NCBI GenBank assembly: GCA_913063005.1
Contig: CAJXZI010000005.1
Location: 1-24,519 of the forward strand
Reading direction: 5' to 3'
DNA length: 24,519 nt
DNA from: an uncultured Halieaceae bacterium
GTDB lineage: Bacteria; Pseudomonadota; Gammaproteobacteria; Pseudomonadales; Halieaceae
Shown here: positions 7,968 through 15,527 of the stretch, one piece after another
Layout: the number at the start of each line of letters is the position of its first letter
How positions within the stretch are numbered: the first letter of the stretch is position 1
Notes under the pieces: model-generated
What the model saw: only the letters and a program-made list of their open reading frames with translations
What the model was told of the DNA's origin: nothing
Database searches by the model: none
Translations under genes and position numbers: made by a program

Positions 7968-8627
7968 CTAATGGAGGGAGTCATTCCCCCCGATAGGAGA
8001 CAACTCTTGGCACAGCGATTCCGCAGTCGAGATCAGTTTCCGGTTGCGGAGAAGGAAATGTCTTTGGCGGCCGCCCAGCTGCTGCCATAAGTGCGCGGAA
8101 CGTAATCCGGCTAGCAGCAATGTTCGAACTAAATCGGCGTTCTTTGTCTCCTGGAGATGTTGCACATTGCCTTTTACCTTTATGCGATAGGGAAGGTGGC
8201 TAATCGTGTCTTGGTAGATCGAGCTGATACTCGTGGCGAGTTCCACCGCATTGTCACTAAAGTGTTGCGCCTTGAAGTTCACATGTCCGAGGCGAGTCGC
8301 AACGATTTCTTGCAGATCCGAACGTTTTCTAAATTGAGACTCAAGCTTGAATAAGCCTCGAATATAGACGCCCATGGCGATGTTATCTTCATCAGTCGCA
8401 TTGCTGAGCATCTCCGTCACGCATCTAAGGCCGAGTTTTACACCCTGAATATTTCCAAATACCGCCTCTACCGTCGGTGCTTCAAAGGCAAACAGCGATC
8501 GCAACGATGCCTCGAAAAATGCGCTTGGATAAGAGCCAGTTTTTGCGACTTGATCTACCATTTTCGCGGCTTGGGCGACGCCCGCTAACGCGATAACTTG
8601 CTCCTCGAAATTTGATCGCTCGTTCAT
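7968..8627 (-). CDS. hflD: HflD-type high-frequency lysogenisation protein homologue
   Basis: A 219-residue, largely helical protein of the HflD family. In E. coli it is a peripheral membrane protein that lowers lambda CII levels; its role in cells without lambda is unclear. Recognisable stretches are EQVIALAGVAQAAKMV near the N-terminus, VFGNIQGVKLGLRCV, FKLESQFRKR, SIYQDTISHLPYRIKV and LLLAGLRSAHLWQQLGGRQ. These align in order with E. coli HflD. The ATG at 8627 overlaps the mnmA stop as ATGA, and GGTGGGTGG just upstream can act as a ribosome site. An in-frame upstream start at 8684 would lie within mnmA and is rejected. The mnmA-hflD-purB order is the standard gammaproteobacterial one. Confidence 0.93.
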   Translation of the reverse strand: MNERSNFEEQVIALAGVAQAAKMVDQVAKTGSYPSAFFEASLRSLFAFEAPTVEAVFGNIQGVKLGLRCVTEMLSNATDEDNIAMGVYIRGLFKLESQFRKRSDLQEIVATRLGHVNFKAQHFSDNAVELATSISSIYQDTISHLPYRIKVKGNVQHLQETKNADLVRTLLLAGLRSAHLWQQLGGRQRHFLLRNRKLISTAESLCQELSPIGGNDSLH

Positions 8628-9739
8628 TGCCACCCACCGTTTAAGCGCTCTGATACTTGCTCTATCACACCACCACCCAGACACACCTCACCTTGATAGA
8701 GAACCAGCGACTGTCCCGGTGTGATCGCACGTTGCGGGGTGTCGAATTGAACGCGGTAGCCACTACCGGCTCGGGAAACCACGCAGGTTTGATCGGCTTG
8801 TCGATATCTAACTTTTGCGCTGCAATGTAAGGGCAACTCAGGGGGGGATCCGCTGATCCAAAAGAGCTCTCCAGTCTGCAGTGTAGAGGCGAACAGAGCG
8901 GGGTTGTCATTGCCTTGGCAAACCCACAGCGTATTAGTCTCAACCTCTTTGTCTACAACGTACCAAGGGGCTTCCGAGGCGTTTTTTAGACCGCCAATAC
9001 CCAAGCCCTGCCTCTGACCAATGGTGTGATACATCAAACCCTGATGCTCTCCGAGCACGGTGCCCTCAACGCTTTTTATGGGTCCGGGATTTTTCCTTAA
9101 ATATTGCGCCAAGAAATCAGAGAAGCGCCGCTCGCCGATGAAGCATATCCCCGTGCTATCTTTTTTTGTGGCAGTGCCAAAGTTGTGTTGGCTTGCAATC
9201 GATCGAACATCTTTTTTTTCGAGTTCACCGATGGGGAAAAGTGTGTCGGCGAGGGCCGTGTGGTCCACCTGGTGCAAAAAATAGCTTTGGTCTTTTCCAG
9301 CATCCAGACCCTTGATAAGCGTGGTTTTATCGTTACTGAAACCAGTCTGAACATAATGTCCTGTGGCAATCTTATCCGCCCCGAGAGCCTTGGCGTAGTC
9401 GAGGAACGCTCGGAACTTAATCTCTTTATTGCAGAGTATGTCAGGATTGGGCGTTCGACCCGCACTGTATTCCTCCAGGAAATGCTCAAACACGTTGTCC
9501 CAGTACTCAGCCGCAAAATTTGCCGCATGCAGCGGGATTCCAATCGCATCAGCGACCCCCTGGGCGTCCGCCAAGTCCTCCTTCGCGGTGCAGTACTCAG
9601 TGCCATCGTCCTCGTCCCAGTTCTTCATGAACAGGCCTTCGACGGAGTAGCCTTGCTCTTTCAGGAGAAGGGCGGACACAGAGGAATCGACGCCGCCTGA
9701 CATACCGACAATGACTTTCGTAGCGTTGTTATAGCTCAT
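8624..9739 (-). CDS. mnmA: tRNA-specific 2-thiouridylase
   Basis: Makes s2U34 in the anticodon of Lys, Glu and Gln tRNAs using sulfur relayed by the Tus system. The 371-residue protein has the PP-loop SGGVDSS near residue 14. The two catalytic cysteines are present: Cys103 in DILCNKEIKF and Cys199 in GICFIGER, close to E. coli Cys102/Cys199. A GMSGGVDSSVSALLLKEQGY N-terminal nucleotide-binding half, a central tRNA-binding part with HTIGQRQGLGIGG, and a C-terminal beta-barrel (RAITPGQSLVLYQGEVCLGGG) follow in the usual order. The ATG at 9739 overlaps the nudJ stop as ATGA, and its own stop overlaps the hflD ATG in the same way, so expression is probably coupled. Confidence 0.98.
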   Translation of the reverse strand: MSYNNATKVIVGMSGGVDSSVSALLLKEQGYSVEGLFMKNWDEDDGTEYCTAKEDLADAQGVADAIGIPLHAANFAAEYWDNVFEHFLEEYSAGRTPNPDILCNKEIKFRAFLDYAKALGADKIATGHYVQTGFSNDKTTLIKGLDAGKDQSYFLHQVDHTALADTLFPIGELEKKDVRSIASQHNFGTATKKDSTGICFIGERRFSDFLAQYLRKNPGPIKSVEGTVLGEHQGLMYHTIGQRQGLGIGGLKNASEAPWYVVDKEVETNTLWVCQGNDNPALFASTLQTGELFWISGSPPELPLHCSAKVRYRQADQTCVVSRAGSGYRVQFDTPQRAITPGQSLVLYQGEVCLGGGVIEQVSERLNGGWQ

Positions 9740-10185
9740 AGAGATCGAACAAGACTTAGGGATGCAACGCCATTTTCTAAGTACTGATCGACGATGTCGA
9801 GCACCACGGCGTGTCTTAGGTCTGTAGCAGATGCCGCAATCTCATCACGGGTGAGCCAATGGGTATTTAAAATACTGCCATCGCGCTTAGCCGAATCATC
9901 AAACTCGACTGCCTGAGCTGTGAAGCTGTGCCGAAGATAGCAAATACCGTTTGCCGCATTGATTATGGTGACACCAAGGTAGCCCGTGAGCGCCACATGC
10001 CAGCAGGTTTCCTCTAAAGTTTCGCGCACAGCGGCCTCCAGCAGACTCTCATTGGGCTCAAGATGCCCTGCGGGTTGATTGAGCACCCGTCTGCCTTGGC
10101 TATATTCCTCGACAAGAAGAAATTTGCCATCACGCGCCACGACTGTCGCAACCGTTGCGTGGGGGGTAAATCGGTTATCAGTCAC
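9736..10185 (-). CDS. nudJ: NudJ-type Nudix hydrolase
   Basis: Nudix pyrophosphatase; E. coli NudJ acts on thiamine pyrimidine diphosphates and nucleoside di/triphosphates. The 149-residue protein opens with FTPHATVATVVARDGKFLLVEE and carries the Nudix box from Gly40: G-x5-E46-x7-R54-E-T-x-E58-E59. The canonical glycine after the metal-binding glutamates is Cys61 here (EETC), a substitution I believe also occurs in related gammaproteobacteria. The start is GTG at 10185, overlapping the end of rluE by eight bases, with GGAGG ten bases upstream inside rluE. It overlaps mnmA by four bases. The rluE-nudJ-mnmA order matches E. coli (ymfC-ymfB-mnmA), which supports the subfamily call. Confidence 0.92.
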   Translation of the reverse strand: MTDNRFTPHATVATVVARDGKFLLVEEYSQGRRVLNQPAGHLEPNESLLEAAVRETLEETCWHVALTGYLGVTIINAANGICYLRHSFTAQAVEFDDSAKRDGSILNTHWLTRDEIAASATDLRHAVVLDIVDQYLENGVASLSLVRSL

Positions 10186-10942
10186 TGTTTTTGGGCCTCC
10201 GGGTTCGCGTTCTTCGACCGTTATCTACTGGACCGTTATCTGCTGAAAGGCTCGCTGTCGAAGTCGCTCCGGCCCTTTTGTCTTTTCCCCCGGAAGATCG
10301 AGGGGCGGTCCTTATCTGCTGCCTATGAGTGCGCGATTTGTCGTTTTTCTTACCCTGAACACGCTTGTTAACAGAACCAGATGTTAATTCTGCGCGCTCA
10401 ACGTAAATGTGCTCCCCGGGAGCGAGACCATCGACCGAGTAGGGCCCAATGCTCCTGCGAATCAGGCGCAGAGTCGGGAAACCAACGGCTGCTGTCATTC
10501 GGCGAACCTGACGGTTTCGCCCTTCTCGTATGGAAAGCTCTATCCAGCTATCTGGAATGGAGGCGCGGTGGCGGATGGGTGGATTCCGCTCCCAAATAGT
10601 GGGTATTTGTAAAAGCTTGCAGCGCGCGGGCAACGTGAGTCCATCCTTCAGCTGGACGCCATTTTCCAGCGCACGACACATGGTAACTGTCGCTTTACCT
10701 TCAACCTGAACCCAGTATGTTTTCCACTCTTTGTGCCTTGGGTTCGCCAGCTGATCTTGCAAAGCCCCGTCATTAGTGAGGATCAGCAACCCCTCTGAGT
10801 CGTAGTCCAGCCGACCTGCCGCGCGGTAACCCGGGGCCTTCAAATAGTGCGCGAGTGTATCCCGAGGCGAATCTGGTTGGTCGCGATCGGTAAACTGTGA
10901 CAGGACTCTGAAGGGTTTGTTAAACAATAAGAGGCGATTCAT
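10178..10942 (-). CDS. rluE: 23S rRNA pseudouridine(2457) synthase RluE with basic C-terminal extension
   Basis: Isomerises U2457 of 23S rRNA (E. coli numbering) to pseudouridine. The RsuA/RluE catalytic core is clear: LLLFNKPFRVLSQF at the N-terminus, GRLDYDSEGLLILTNDG with catalytic Asp46, LTLPARCKL, and IREGRNRQVRRMTAAVGFPT. Residues from about 190 to 254 form a low-complexity Lys/Arg/Ser/Gly-rich tail ending RRTRTRRPKNSD, longer than in E. coli RluE (about 217 residues in total). Such a tail could bind RNA; that is inference. The ATG at 10942 is chosen over an in-frame TTG at 10960 because homology starts at MNRLLLFNKP; neither has a clear ribosome site. It is the first gene of the minus-strand run and diverges from icd. 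Confidence 0.93.
   Translation of the reverse strand: MNRLLLFNKPFRVLSQFTDRDQPDSPRDTLAHYLKAPGYRAAGRLDYDSEGLLILTNDGALQDQLANPRHKEWKTYWVQVEGKATVTMCRALENGVQLKDGLTLPARCKLLQIPTIWERNPPIRHRASIPDSWIELSIREGRNRQVRRMTAAVGFPTLRLIRRSIGPYSVDGLAPGEHIYVERAELTSGSVNKRVQGKKNDKSRTHRQQIRTAPRSSGGKDKRAGATSTASLSADNGPVDNGRRTRTRRPKNSD
10216..10245. repeat. 15-bp tandem duplication within the rluE tail
   Basis: GACCGTTATCTACTG (10216-10230) is followed directly by GACCGTTATCTGCTG (10231-10245), with one difference. The unit length is a multiple of three, so the minus-strand frame is kept and gives a D-N-G containing peptide repeat (ADNGPVDNG) in the basic tail of RluE. It looks like a recent slippage or duplication in a weakly constrained stretch. 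Confidence 0.8.
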
Positions 10943-10987
10943 CGCGTTAGTCTGCGGCAAAAAGTGGTAAACTTACGACATAAGAGG

Positions 10988-11001
10988 GGCGGCATACCGC
11001 C
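10988..11001. repeat. Short GC-rich inverted repeat in the rluE-icd divergent region
   Basis: GGCGG and CCGCC flank CATA, a five-pair hairpin with a four-base loop, in the 149-base divergent region (10943-11091) that must hold promoters for rluE and icd. There is no T tract. It could be part of the 5' leader of icd or an operator; the sequence alone does not decide. Confidence 0.4.
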
Positions 11002-11012
11002 ACACAATAAAC

Positions 11013-11031
11013 GAATCACTTTGCATGATTC
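11013..11031. promoter_or_regulatory. Candidate operator upstream of icd (inverted repeat)
   Basis: GAATCA (11013-11018) and TGATTC (11026-11031) form a perfect six-base inverted repeat with a seven-base spacer, centred about 70 bases upstream of the icd start. The spacing is that of a dimeric regulator site. I do not recognise the regulator, and no good -35/-10 pair is visible close by, so this is a candidate only. Confidence 0.3.
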
Positions 11032-11091
11032 AATCGGGGGCGAGCGTTAGCTCAGCCAGCCAGTCAATCAACCGGAAAGGATCTGACTACT

Positions 11092-12348
11092 ATGGCCTAT
11101 CAGCACATCAAGGTTCCTACAGAGGGAACACCCATCACCGCAAACGAGGATCACAGCCTCAACGTACCTAACACACCGATTATCCCTTACATCGAAGGGG
11201 ATGGTATCGGTATCGACATCAGCCCGGTCATGATCAAGGTGGTCGATGCGGCTGTGGAGAAAGCGTACGGCGGTGAAAAGAAAATCGCTTGGATGGAAAT
11301 CTACACCGGCGAGAAAGCTGCGGAGCTCTACGAGGGGGACTGGTTTCCTCAGGAGACGCTTGACGCGATAAAGTCTTATCTGGTCGCCATTAAAGGGCCG
11401 CTCACAACACCTGTGGGCGGAGGGTTTAGATCGCTCAACGTGGCGCTGCGTCAAGAGCTCGATCTGTACACCTGTCTGCGACCTGTTCGTTGGTTTGAAG
11501 GCGTGCCTTCTCCGTTGAAGGCCCCCGGTGACACCAATATGGTGATCTTCCGTGAAAACTCAGAAGATATTTACGCCGGTATCGAATACCAAGCGGACTC
11601 TGACGAGGCCAACAAAGTCGTTGATTTCCTTATCAACGAAATGGGCGCCACCAAGATTCGTTTCCCCCAAAATGTTGGCATTGGTATCAAGCCCGTCTCT
11701 GTCGAGGGTACAAAGCGCCTAGTCCGCAAGTCTATTCAGTATGCAATCGACCAAGATCTTCCGTCAGTGACGTTGGTACACAAAGGCAACATCATGAAGT
11801 TCACCGAAGGTGGATTCCGTGATTGGGGGTACGAACTTGCGATGGAAGAATTTGGTGGAGAGCTGCTAGACGGTGGTCCATGGGTCAGAATTACAAACCC
11901 AAATAACGGTAAAGAGATCATCATCAAAGACGTTATTGCAGACGCTATGCTGCAGCAGGTGCTACTGCGTCCTCGTGAGTACAGCGTGATTGCGACACTT
12001 AACCTCAACGGTGATTACCTGTCAGACGCATTAGCGGCACAGGTAGGCGGTATTGGTATTGCACCCGGTGCGAACCTTTCGGATGACATCGCCTTGTTCG
12101 AGGCAACGCACGGAACGGCACCGAAGTACACAGGGCAAGATAAAGTGAACCCAGGCTCGCTTATTTTGTCGGCTGAGATGATGCTTCGTCATCTCGGGTG
12201 GAATGAGGCTGCAGACCTTGTGATTGACGGCATGAACGGTGCTATCCAAGCCAAGACTGTGACCTATGATTTTGCGCGTCTAACCGACAATGCCACTGAG
12301 GTCTCGTGCTCAGCATTTGGTGACGCTATTATCGAGCATATGAGTTAA
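11092..12348 (+). CDS. icd: Isocitrate dehydrogenase, NADP-dependent
   Basis: Oxidatively decarboxylates isocitrate to 2-oxoglutarate, making NADPH, in the TCA cycle. The 418-residue protein is co-linear with E. coli Icd (416). Substrate-binding Ser114 lies in GGGFRSLNVALRQ and is the residue that IDH kinase/phosphatase (AceK) would phosphorylate, so control at the glyoxylate-shunt branch point is possible if aceK is in the genome. Other matches are IIPYIEGDGIGIDISP, IFRENSEDIYAGIEY, TLVHKGNIMKFTEG, DVIADAMLQQ, NGDYLSDALAAQVGG and the NADP-site ATHGTAPKYTGQDKVNPG. A GGAAAGGA ribosome site sits ten bases before the ATG. It is transcribed alone, divergent from rluE, and ends in a strong terminator. 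Confidence 0.98.
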   Translation: MAYQHIKVPTEGTPITANEDHSLNVPNTPIIPYIEGDGIGIDISPVMIKVVDAAVEKAYGGEKKIAWMEIYTGEKAAELYEGDWFPQETLDAIKSYLVAIKGPLTTPVGGGFRSLNVALRQELDLYTCLRPVRWFEGVPSPLKAPGDTNMVIFRENSEDIYAGIEYQADSDEANKVVDFLINEMGATKIRFPQNVGIGIKPVSVEGTKRLVRKSIQYAIDQDLPSVTLVHKGNIMKFTEGGFRDWGYELAMEEFGGELLDGGPWVRITNPNNGKEIIIKDVIADAMLQQVLLRPREYSVIATLNLNGDYLSDALAAQVGGIGIAPGANLSDDIALFEATHGTAPKYTGQDKVNPGSLILSAEMMLRHLGWNEAADLVIDGMNGAIQAKTVTYDFARLTDNATEVSCSAFGDAIIEHMS

Positions 12349-12377
12349 GTAAAACTCGCTCGCCCCGAAACACCCAG

Positions 12378-12402
12378 AGCCCGCACACGCGGGCTTTTTT
12401 TT
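12378..12402 (+). terminator. Intrinsic terminator of icd
   Basis: AGCCCGC (12378-12384), loop ACAC, GCGGGCT (12389-12395) is a perfect seven-pair stem running into eight consecutive Ts (12395-12402), 29 bases after the icd stop. This is a textbook Rho-independent terminator on the plus strand. Confidence 0.93.
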
Positions 12403-12444
12403 CATTTTTGAAGTGGCCGCACTGCAGGTCCACAGTTTCGCAAG

Positions 12445-12469
12445 CGCGTAGTGCTAGGGCGCTCACGCG
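12445..12469. other. Stable GC-rich hairpin in the icd-clpS gap
   Basis: CGCGT-AGTGC (12445-12454), loop TAGG, then GCGCT (12459-12463), a bulged C, and ACGCG (12465-12469). This gives ten pairs including one G-U. No T run follows, so it is not a simple terminator. It may belong to a structured RNA or be a decayed element. Confidence 0.4.
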
Positions 12470-12602
12470 GGGCGACGCTTATTGTCCAGCCTTCCTTTTT
12501 TGGCTCATTACGAACCGCACCTACGGAGGAATCAAGGTATTGGTCTTTGCTGATGAAAACGCAGCGCACTGTGCAAAAAACGTCCGCGATGACCCTCGGT
12601 TC

Positions 12603-12633
12603 AAGCCTTATCAGCTTTTTTCAGGCTTTTTTT
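12603..12633 (+). terminator. Terminator-like hairpin upstream of clpS
   Basis: AAGCCT (12603-12608) pairs with AGGCTT (12623-12628) across a 14-base loop and runs into Ts (12627-12633). The stem is weaker than the icd terminator. No known gene ends just before it, so it would end a short non-coding transcript from about 12410-12600, act as an attenuator before clpS, or be chance in a T-rich stretch. Confidence 0.4.
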
Positions 12634-12741
12634 ACTCGCGGCGCATTTTCCTATCTGAGCGCTTTGTTTGGATAGCTTTCCAGCGGTCACTTTTTGATCT
12701 GACAAAGTATCGACCAGAACACAGTCCCATGCGTACTAGAC

Positions 12742-12747
12742 TATACT
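12742..12747 (+). promoter_or_regulatory. Candidate -10 box for clpS(-clpA)
   Basis: TATACT matches the sigma-70 -10 consensus at five of six positions. Transcription would start near 12754, about 20 bases before the first ATG of clpS. No good -35 hexamer lies 16-18 bases upstream, so the call rests on the -10 and its position. Confidence 0.35.
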
Positions 12748-12774
12748 GTGGCAACACTGTTACACATACGTGCG

Positions 12775-13152
12775 ATGACTTATCAAATGAATCAACTGTC
12801 AATTCATGCCATGGCATCGTCCCCTAACAAAGGAGACGAAGAGGGTGACCTTGCCGTTGCACCCGCAAAACCCAAGGTAAAGCGGCCGCCGCTATACAAA
12901 GTGGTTTTGCTCAACGACGACTACACGCCGATGGAATTTGTGGTCGAGGTGCTTGAGCATTTTTTTTCCATGAACCGCGAAAAAGCCACTCAGGTGATGT
13001 TGGCTGTTCATACTCAGGGTAAGGGCGTCTGCGGGATTTATACCCGCGATGTCGCCGAGACGAAGGCTGAATTGGTCAATCAAGCAGCGAGAGATAATGG
13101 CCACCCTCTCTTGTGTGAGGTTGAACCCTCACAAGACGACGAAGGAGAATAA
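12775..13152 (+). CDS. clpS: ClpS adaptor of the ClpAP protease
   Basis: N-recognin: binds proteins with Leu, Phe, Tyr or Trp at the N-terminus and hands them to ClpA. The core from about residue 37 matches the family: PPLYKVVLLNDDYTPMEFV with the N-D-D-Y substrate-binding motif, then MLAVHTQGKGVCGIYTRDVAETK and GHPLLCEVEPSQDDEGE. The flexible N-terminal tail, which inserts into the ClpA pore, is present. The start is uncertain: ATGs at 12775, 12787 and 12811 are all in frame and none has a clear ribosome site, while a GTG at 12748 falls on the likely transcription start. I use 12775. clpA begins three bases after the clpS stop, the normal clpS-clpA operon. Confidence 0.95.
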   Translation: MTYQMNQLSIHAMASSPNKGDEEGDLAVAPAKPKVKRPPLYKVVLLNDDYTPMEFVVEVLEHFFSMNREKATQVMLAVHTQGKGVCGIYTRDVAETKAELVNQAARDNGHPLLCEVEPSQDDEGE

Positions 13153-13155
13153 ACT

Positions 13156-15438
13156 GTGCTAAGCAAAGACCTCGAGCGAGCGTTAAACGAGTCCTTTAAA
13201 CAGGCAAGGGCGCAGCGGCATGAGTTCATAACGGTCGAGCACCTCCTGCTCGCGCTGCTCGATGATCCAGCTGCGTCAAAGGTGTTATCCGCCTGCAATG
13301 CAAACACGGAAGCGCTGAGAGGTGATCTAGCCGAGTTTATCGACGCAACTACGCCGATGGTGTCGGGTGATGATGAGGTCGATACACAGCCCACGCTAGG
13401 ATTCCAACGAGTACTCCAGCGTGCCGTATTTCATGTGCAAAGCTCGGGTAAAGCCGAGGTGACGGGCGCCAACGTATTGGTCGCGATTTTCTCAGAACAG
13501 GAGAGTCAGGCGGTTTATTTCCTTAAGACTCAGGATATCTCAAGGCTCGATATTGTTAACTTCATCACCCACGGGGTAAGTAAGTCAGAGGATGATGAAG
13601 ACAGCACTGGCGACGAATTTGCCTCAAGCGGGGACGCAGGCGAAGGCTCAGAAGAAGAGGAGAGTCCGCTAGCAAAATATGCAACCAATCTGAATGAAGA
13701 GGCAATCCAAGGACAGATCGACCCTCTCATCGGGCGCTTAGACGAAGTTGAGCGGGTAGCGCAGATTCTCGCTCGCCGTCGCAAGAACAATCCCCTACTT
13801 GTTGGTGAGTCCGGAGTGGGTAAAACAGCCATCGCAGAGGGTTTAGCCAAGCTCATCGTTGACGGGCAGGTGCCAGACACACTCAAGGCGGCGGAGGTGT
13901 TTTCGCTAGATTTGGGCGCGCTATTGGCCGGTACTAAGTATCGCGGCGACTTTGAAAAGCGCTTCAAAGGTGTACTTGCAGACCTCAAACGCCGTGAAGG
14001 ATCGATCCTATTTATTGATGAAATCCATACCATCATTGGTGCTGGAGCGGCCTCAGGTGGCGTAATGGACGCCAGCAACTTACTCAAACCGCTTCTTAGT
14101 TCGGGCAAGCTGCGCTGTATTGGCTCAACCACTTATGCCGAGTACCGCGGCATTTTCGACAAGGACAAGGCCCTTAGCCGGCGTTTCCAAAAAGTCGATG
14201 TGCTCGAGCCATCGGTTGACGATGCCTACAAGATTTTGAAAGGGCTGAAGTCTCGATTTGAGGAGCATCACGGTCTGCGCTATACCGACAAAGCACTTAG
14301 AACCGCGACGGAGATGGCGGCGCGGTACATCACAGACAGATTTCTCCCTGATAAAGCGATTGACGTGATCGACGAGGCGGGGGCCTATCAGCAGCTCCAG
14401 CCGGCGAGTAAGCGCAAGAAAGTGGTTGGGCCCGGTGATATCGAGGCTGTGATCGCCAAAATAGCGCGCATCCCGCCGAAAACAGTCAATAGCGATGACA
14501 AAGCGCTCTTGGAGAAGCTCGAGTCAAACCTTTCTCTCGTTGTATTTGGGCAGAACAAGGCGGTGAGTCAGCTTGTGAGCTCGATCAAGCTGGCAAGAGC
14601 GGGACTGCGCTCGGGGGATAAGCCCATCGGGAGCTTCTTGCTTGCTGGTCCTACAGGGGTGGGTAAAACCGAGGTTACAAAGCAACTCGCTATGCAGCTT
14701 GGTCTCGAGCTTCTGCGGTTTGACATGTCTGAGTACATGGAGCGACACACTGTTTCCAGGCTTATAGGAGCCCCTCCCGGGTACGTTGGCTACGATCAAG
14801 GAGGTCTGCTCACCGACGCGGTGACCAAGCACCCTCATTCTGTGGTGTTGTTGGACGAGATTGAAAAGGCTCACCCTGAGGTATTTAACCTTTTGTTGCA
14901 GGTCATGGACCATGGAACCTTGACCGACAATAACGGGCGCAAAGCAGATTTCCGGAACGTTATTTTTGTCATGACGACGAATGCGGGCGCCGAGAGTATT
15001 TCTAAACGCTCTATCGGATTCTCTATTCAAGATAACAGCACAGACGCAATGGAGGCGATCAACAAGCTCTTCACGCCTGAGTTCCGAAATCGCTTGGATG
15101 CGGTTGTTCCCTTCGAACCGCTTGATCAGGATGTCATTCTCACCGTCGTTGATAAGTTCCTGACTGCATTACAAACGCAGCTAGACGAGAAGCGAGTCCA
15201 GTTACAGGTAGATGATGGCGCTCGTGAGTGGCTTGTAGACGAGGGTTATGACCGAAACATGGGCGCCAGACCCATGGAGCGTGTCATCCAAGAACACATC
15301 AAGAAACCGTTGGCTGATATGGTTCTCTTTGGCGACCTTGCGAAAGGTGGTATCGCTCAAGTCAGTGTGAATAAAAAAGGGGACGGACTGACGGTTTCAG
15401 CAGTCGTCGAAGCGAGCGAGGAAGCTGTCCCTGCGTAA
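13156..15438 (+). CDS. clpA: ClpA, ATP-dependent unfoldase subunit of ClpAP
   Basis: AAA+ ring that unfolds substrates, including ClpS-delivered N-degron proteins, and feeds them to ClpP. The 760 residues match E. coli ClpA (758) domain by domain: the N-domain with two Clp repeats (LERALNESFKQARAQRHEFI, FQRVLQRAVFHVQSSG), an acidic linker (about 140-175), D1 with Walker A GESGVGKT at 217-224 and FIDEIHTIIGAG, and D2 with Walker A GPTGVGKT at 498-505, pore loop GAPPGYVGYDQGG and LLDEIEKAHPEVFN. It has no ClpB-type long middle coiled coil. The start is GTG at 13156, with AGGAG eight bases upstream. It follows clpS by three bases. Confidence 0.98.
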   Translation: MLSKDLERALNESFKQARAQRHEFITVEHLLLALLDDPAASKVLSACNANTEALRGDLAEFIDATTPMVSGDDEVDTQPTLGFQRVLQRAVFHVQSSGKAEVTGANVLVAIFSEQESQAVYFLKTQDISRLDIVNFITHGVSKSEDDEDSTGDEFASSGDAGEGSEEEESPLAKYATNLNEEAIQGQIDPLIGRLDEVERVAQILARRRKNNPLLVGESGVGKTAIAEGLAKLIVDGQVPDTLKAAEVFSLDLGALLAGTKYRGDFEKRFKGVLADLKRREGSILFIDEIHTIIGAGAASGGVMDASNLLKPLLSSGKLRCIGSTTYAEYRGIFDKDKALSRRFQKVDVLEPSVDDAYKILKGLKSRFEEHHGLRYTDKALRTATEMAARYITDRFLPDKAIDVIDEAGAYQQLQPASKRKKVVGPGDIEAVIAKIARIPPKTVNSDDKALLEKLESNLSLVVFGQNKAVSQLVSSIKLARAGLRSGDKPIGSFLLAGPTGVGKTEVTKQLAMQLGLELLRFDMSEYMERHTVSRLIGAPPGYVGYDQGGLLTDAVTKHPHSVVLLDEIEKAHPEVFNLLLQVMDHGTLTDNNGRKADFRNVIFVMTTNAGAESISKRSIGFSIQDNSTDAMEAINKLFTPEFRNRLDAVVPFEPLDQDVILTVVDKFLTALQTQLDEKRVQLQVDDGAREWLVDEGYDRNMGARPMERVIQEHIKKPLADMVLFGDLAKGGIAQVSVNKKGDGLTVSAVVEASEEAVPA

Positions 15439-15476
15439 GAAATTGGCTGTTTTGCCTGCAACTGATGGTTTTCCCA

Positions 15477-15503
15477 GCGCGCACTTTGAGATAGAGTGCG
15501 CGC
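15477..15503. terminator. Hairpin between clpA and infA
   Basis: GCGCGCACT (15477-15485) and AGTGCGCGC (15495-15503) form a perfect nine-pair stem around a nine-base loop, 38 bases after the clpA stop and 24 bases before infA. There is no T tract on the plus strand. It could be a Rho-assisted or partial terminator, an mRNA-stabilising 3' structure for clpSA, or a processing or pausing site before infA. Confidence 0.5.
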
Positions 15504-15527
15504 CATCATATTAATCAGGTAGGTTTA

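Larger units (their letters stand above)
12403..12774. other. Gene-free stretch between icd and clpS
   Basis: About 370 bases without a convincing protein gene on either strand. Pseudomonas and relatives often have the cold-shock-like gene cspD here; I find no CspD-type sequence in any frame. The stretch contains a GC-rich hairpin (12445-12469), a terminator-like hairpin with a T run (12603-12633) and a -10-like box (12742-12747). One plus-strand reading from TTG 12540 behind a GGAGG stays open into clpS, but it does not look like a protein. The clpS promoter, and perhaps a short RNA, would lie here. Confidence 0.6.

Noticed and set aside
7925..7984. Upstream extension of purB
   Set aside because: The added 20 residues are not found in PurB proteins and run into the end of hflD; the ATG at 7924 has GGAG and gives exactly the E. 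coli length.
9104..9700. Long plus-strand open frame (198 codons) opposite mnmA
   Set aside because: It lies wholly inside the well-supported mnmA, has no ribosome site, and its translation resembles no protein family; it is a shadow of the coding strand.
12540..12827. Possible small gene from TTG with GGAGG upstream in the icd-clpS gap
   Set aside because: The spacing is long, the translation is unlike a folded protein, and it runs into clpS in another frame. Kept only as a remark on the gene-free stretch.
13530..14132. Minus-strand open frame of 200 codons opposite clpA
   Set aside because: Ser/Pro/Arg-rich low-complexity translation typical of an antisense shadow of a conserved ATPase; clpA is certain.
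15486..15514. TTGAGA-17-TATTAA as the main infA promoter
   Set aside because: The hexamers are good, but transcription would start at or within the infA ribosome site, so I do not list it as a promoter feature; it is raised only as a finding.
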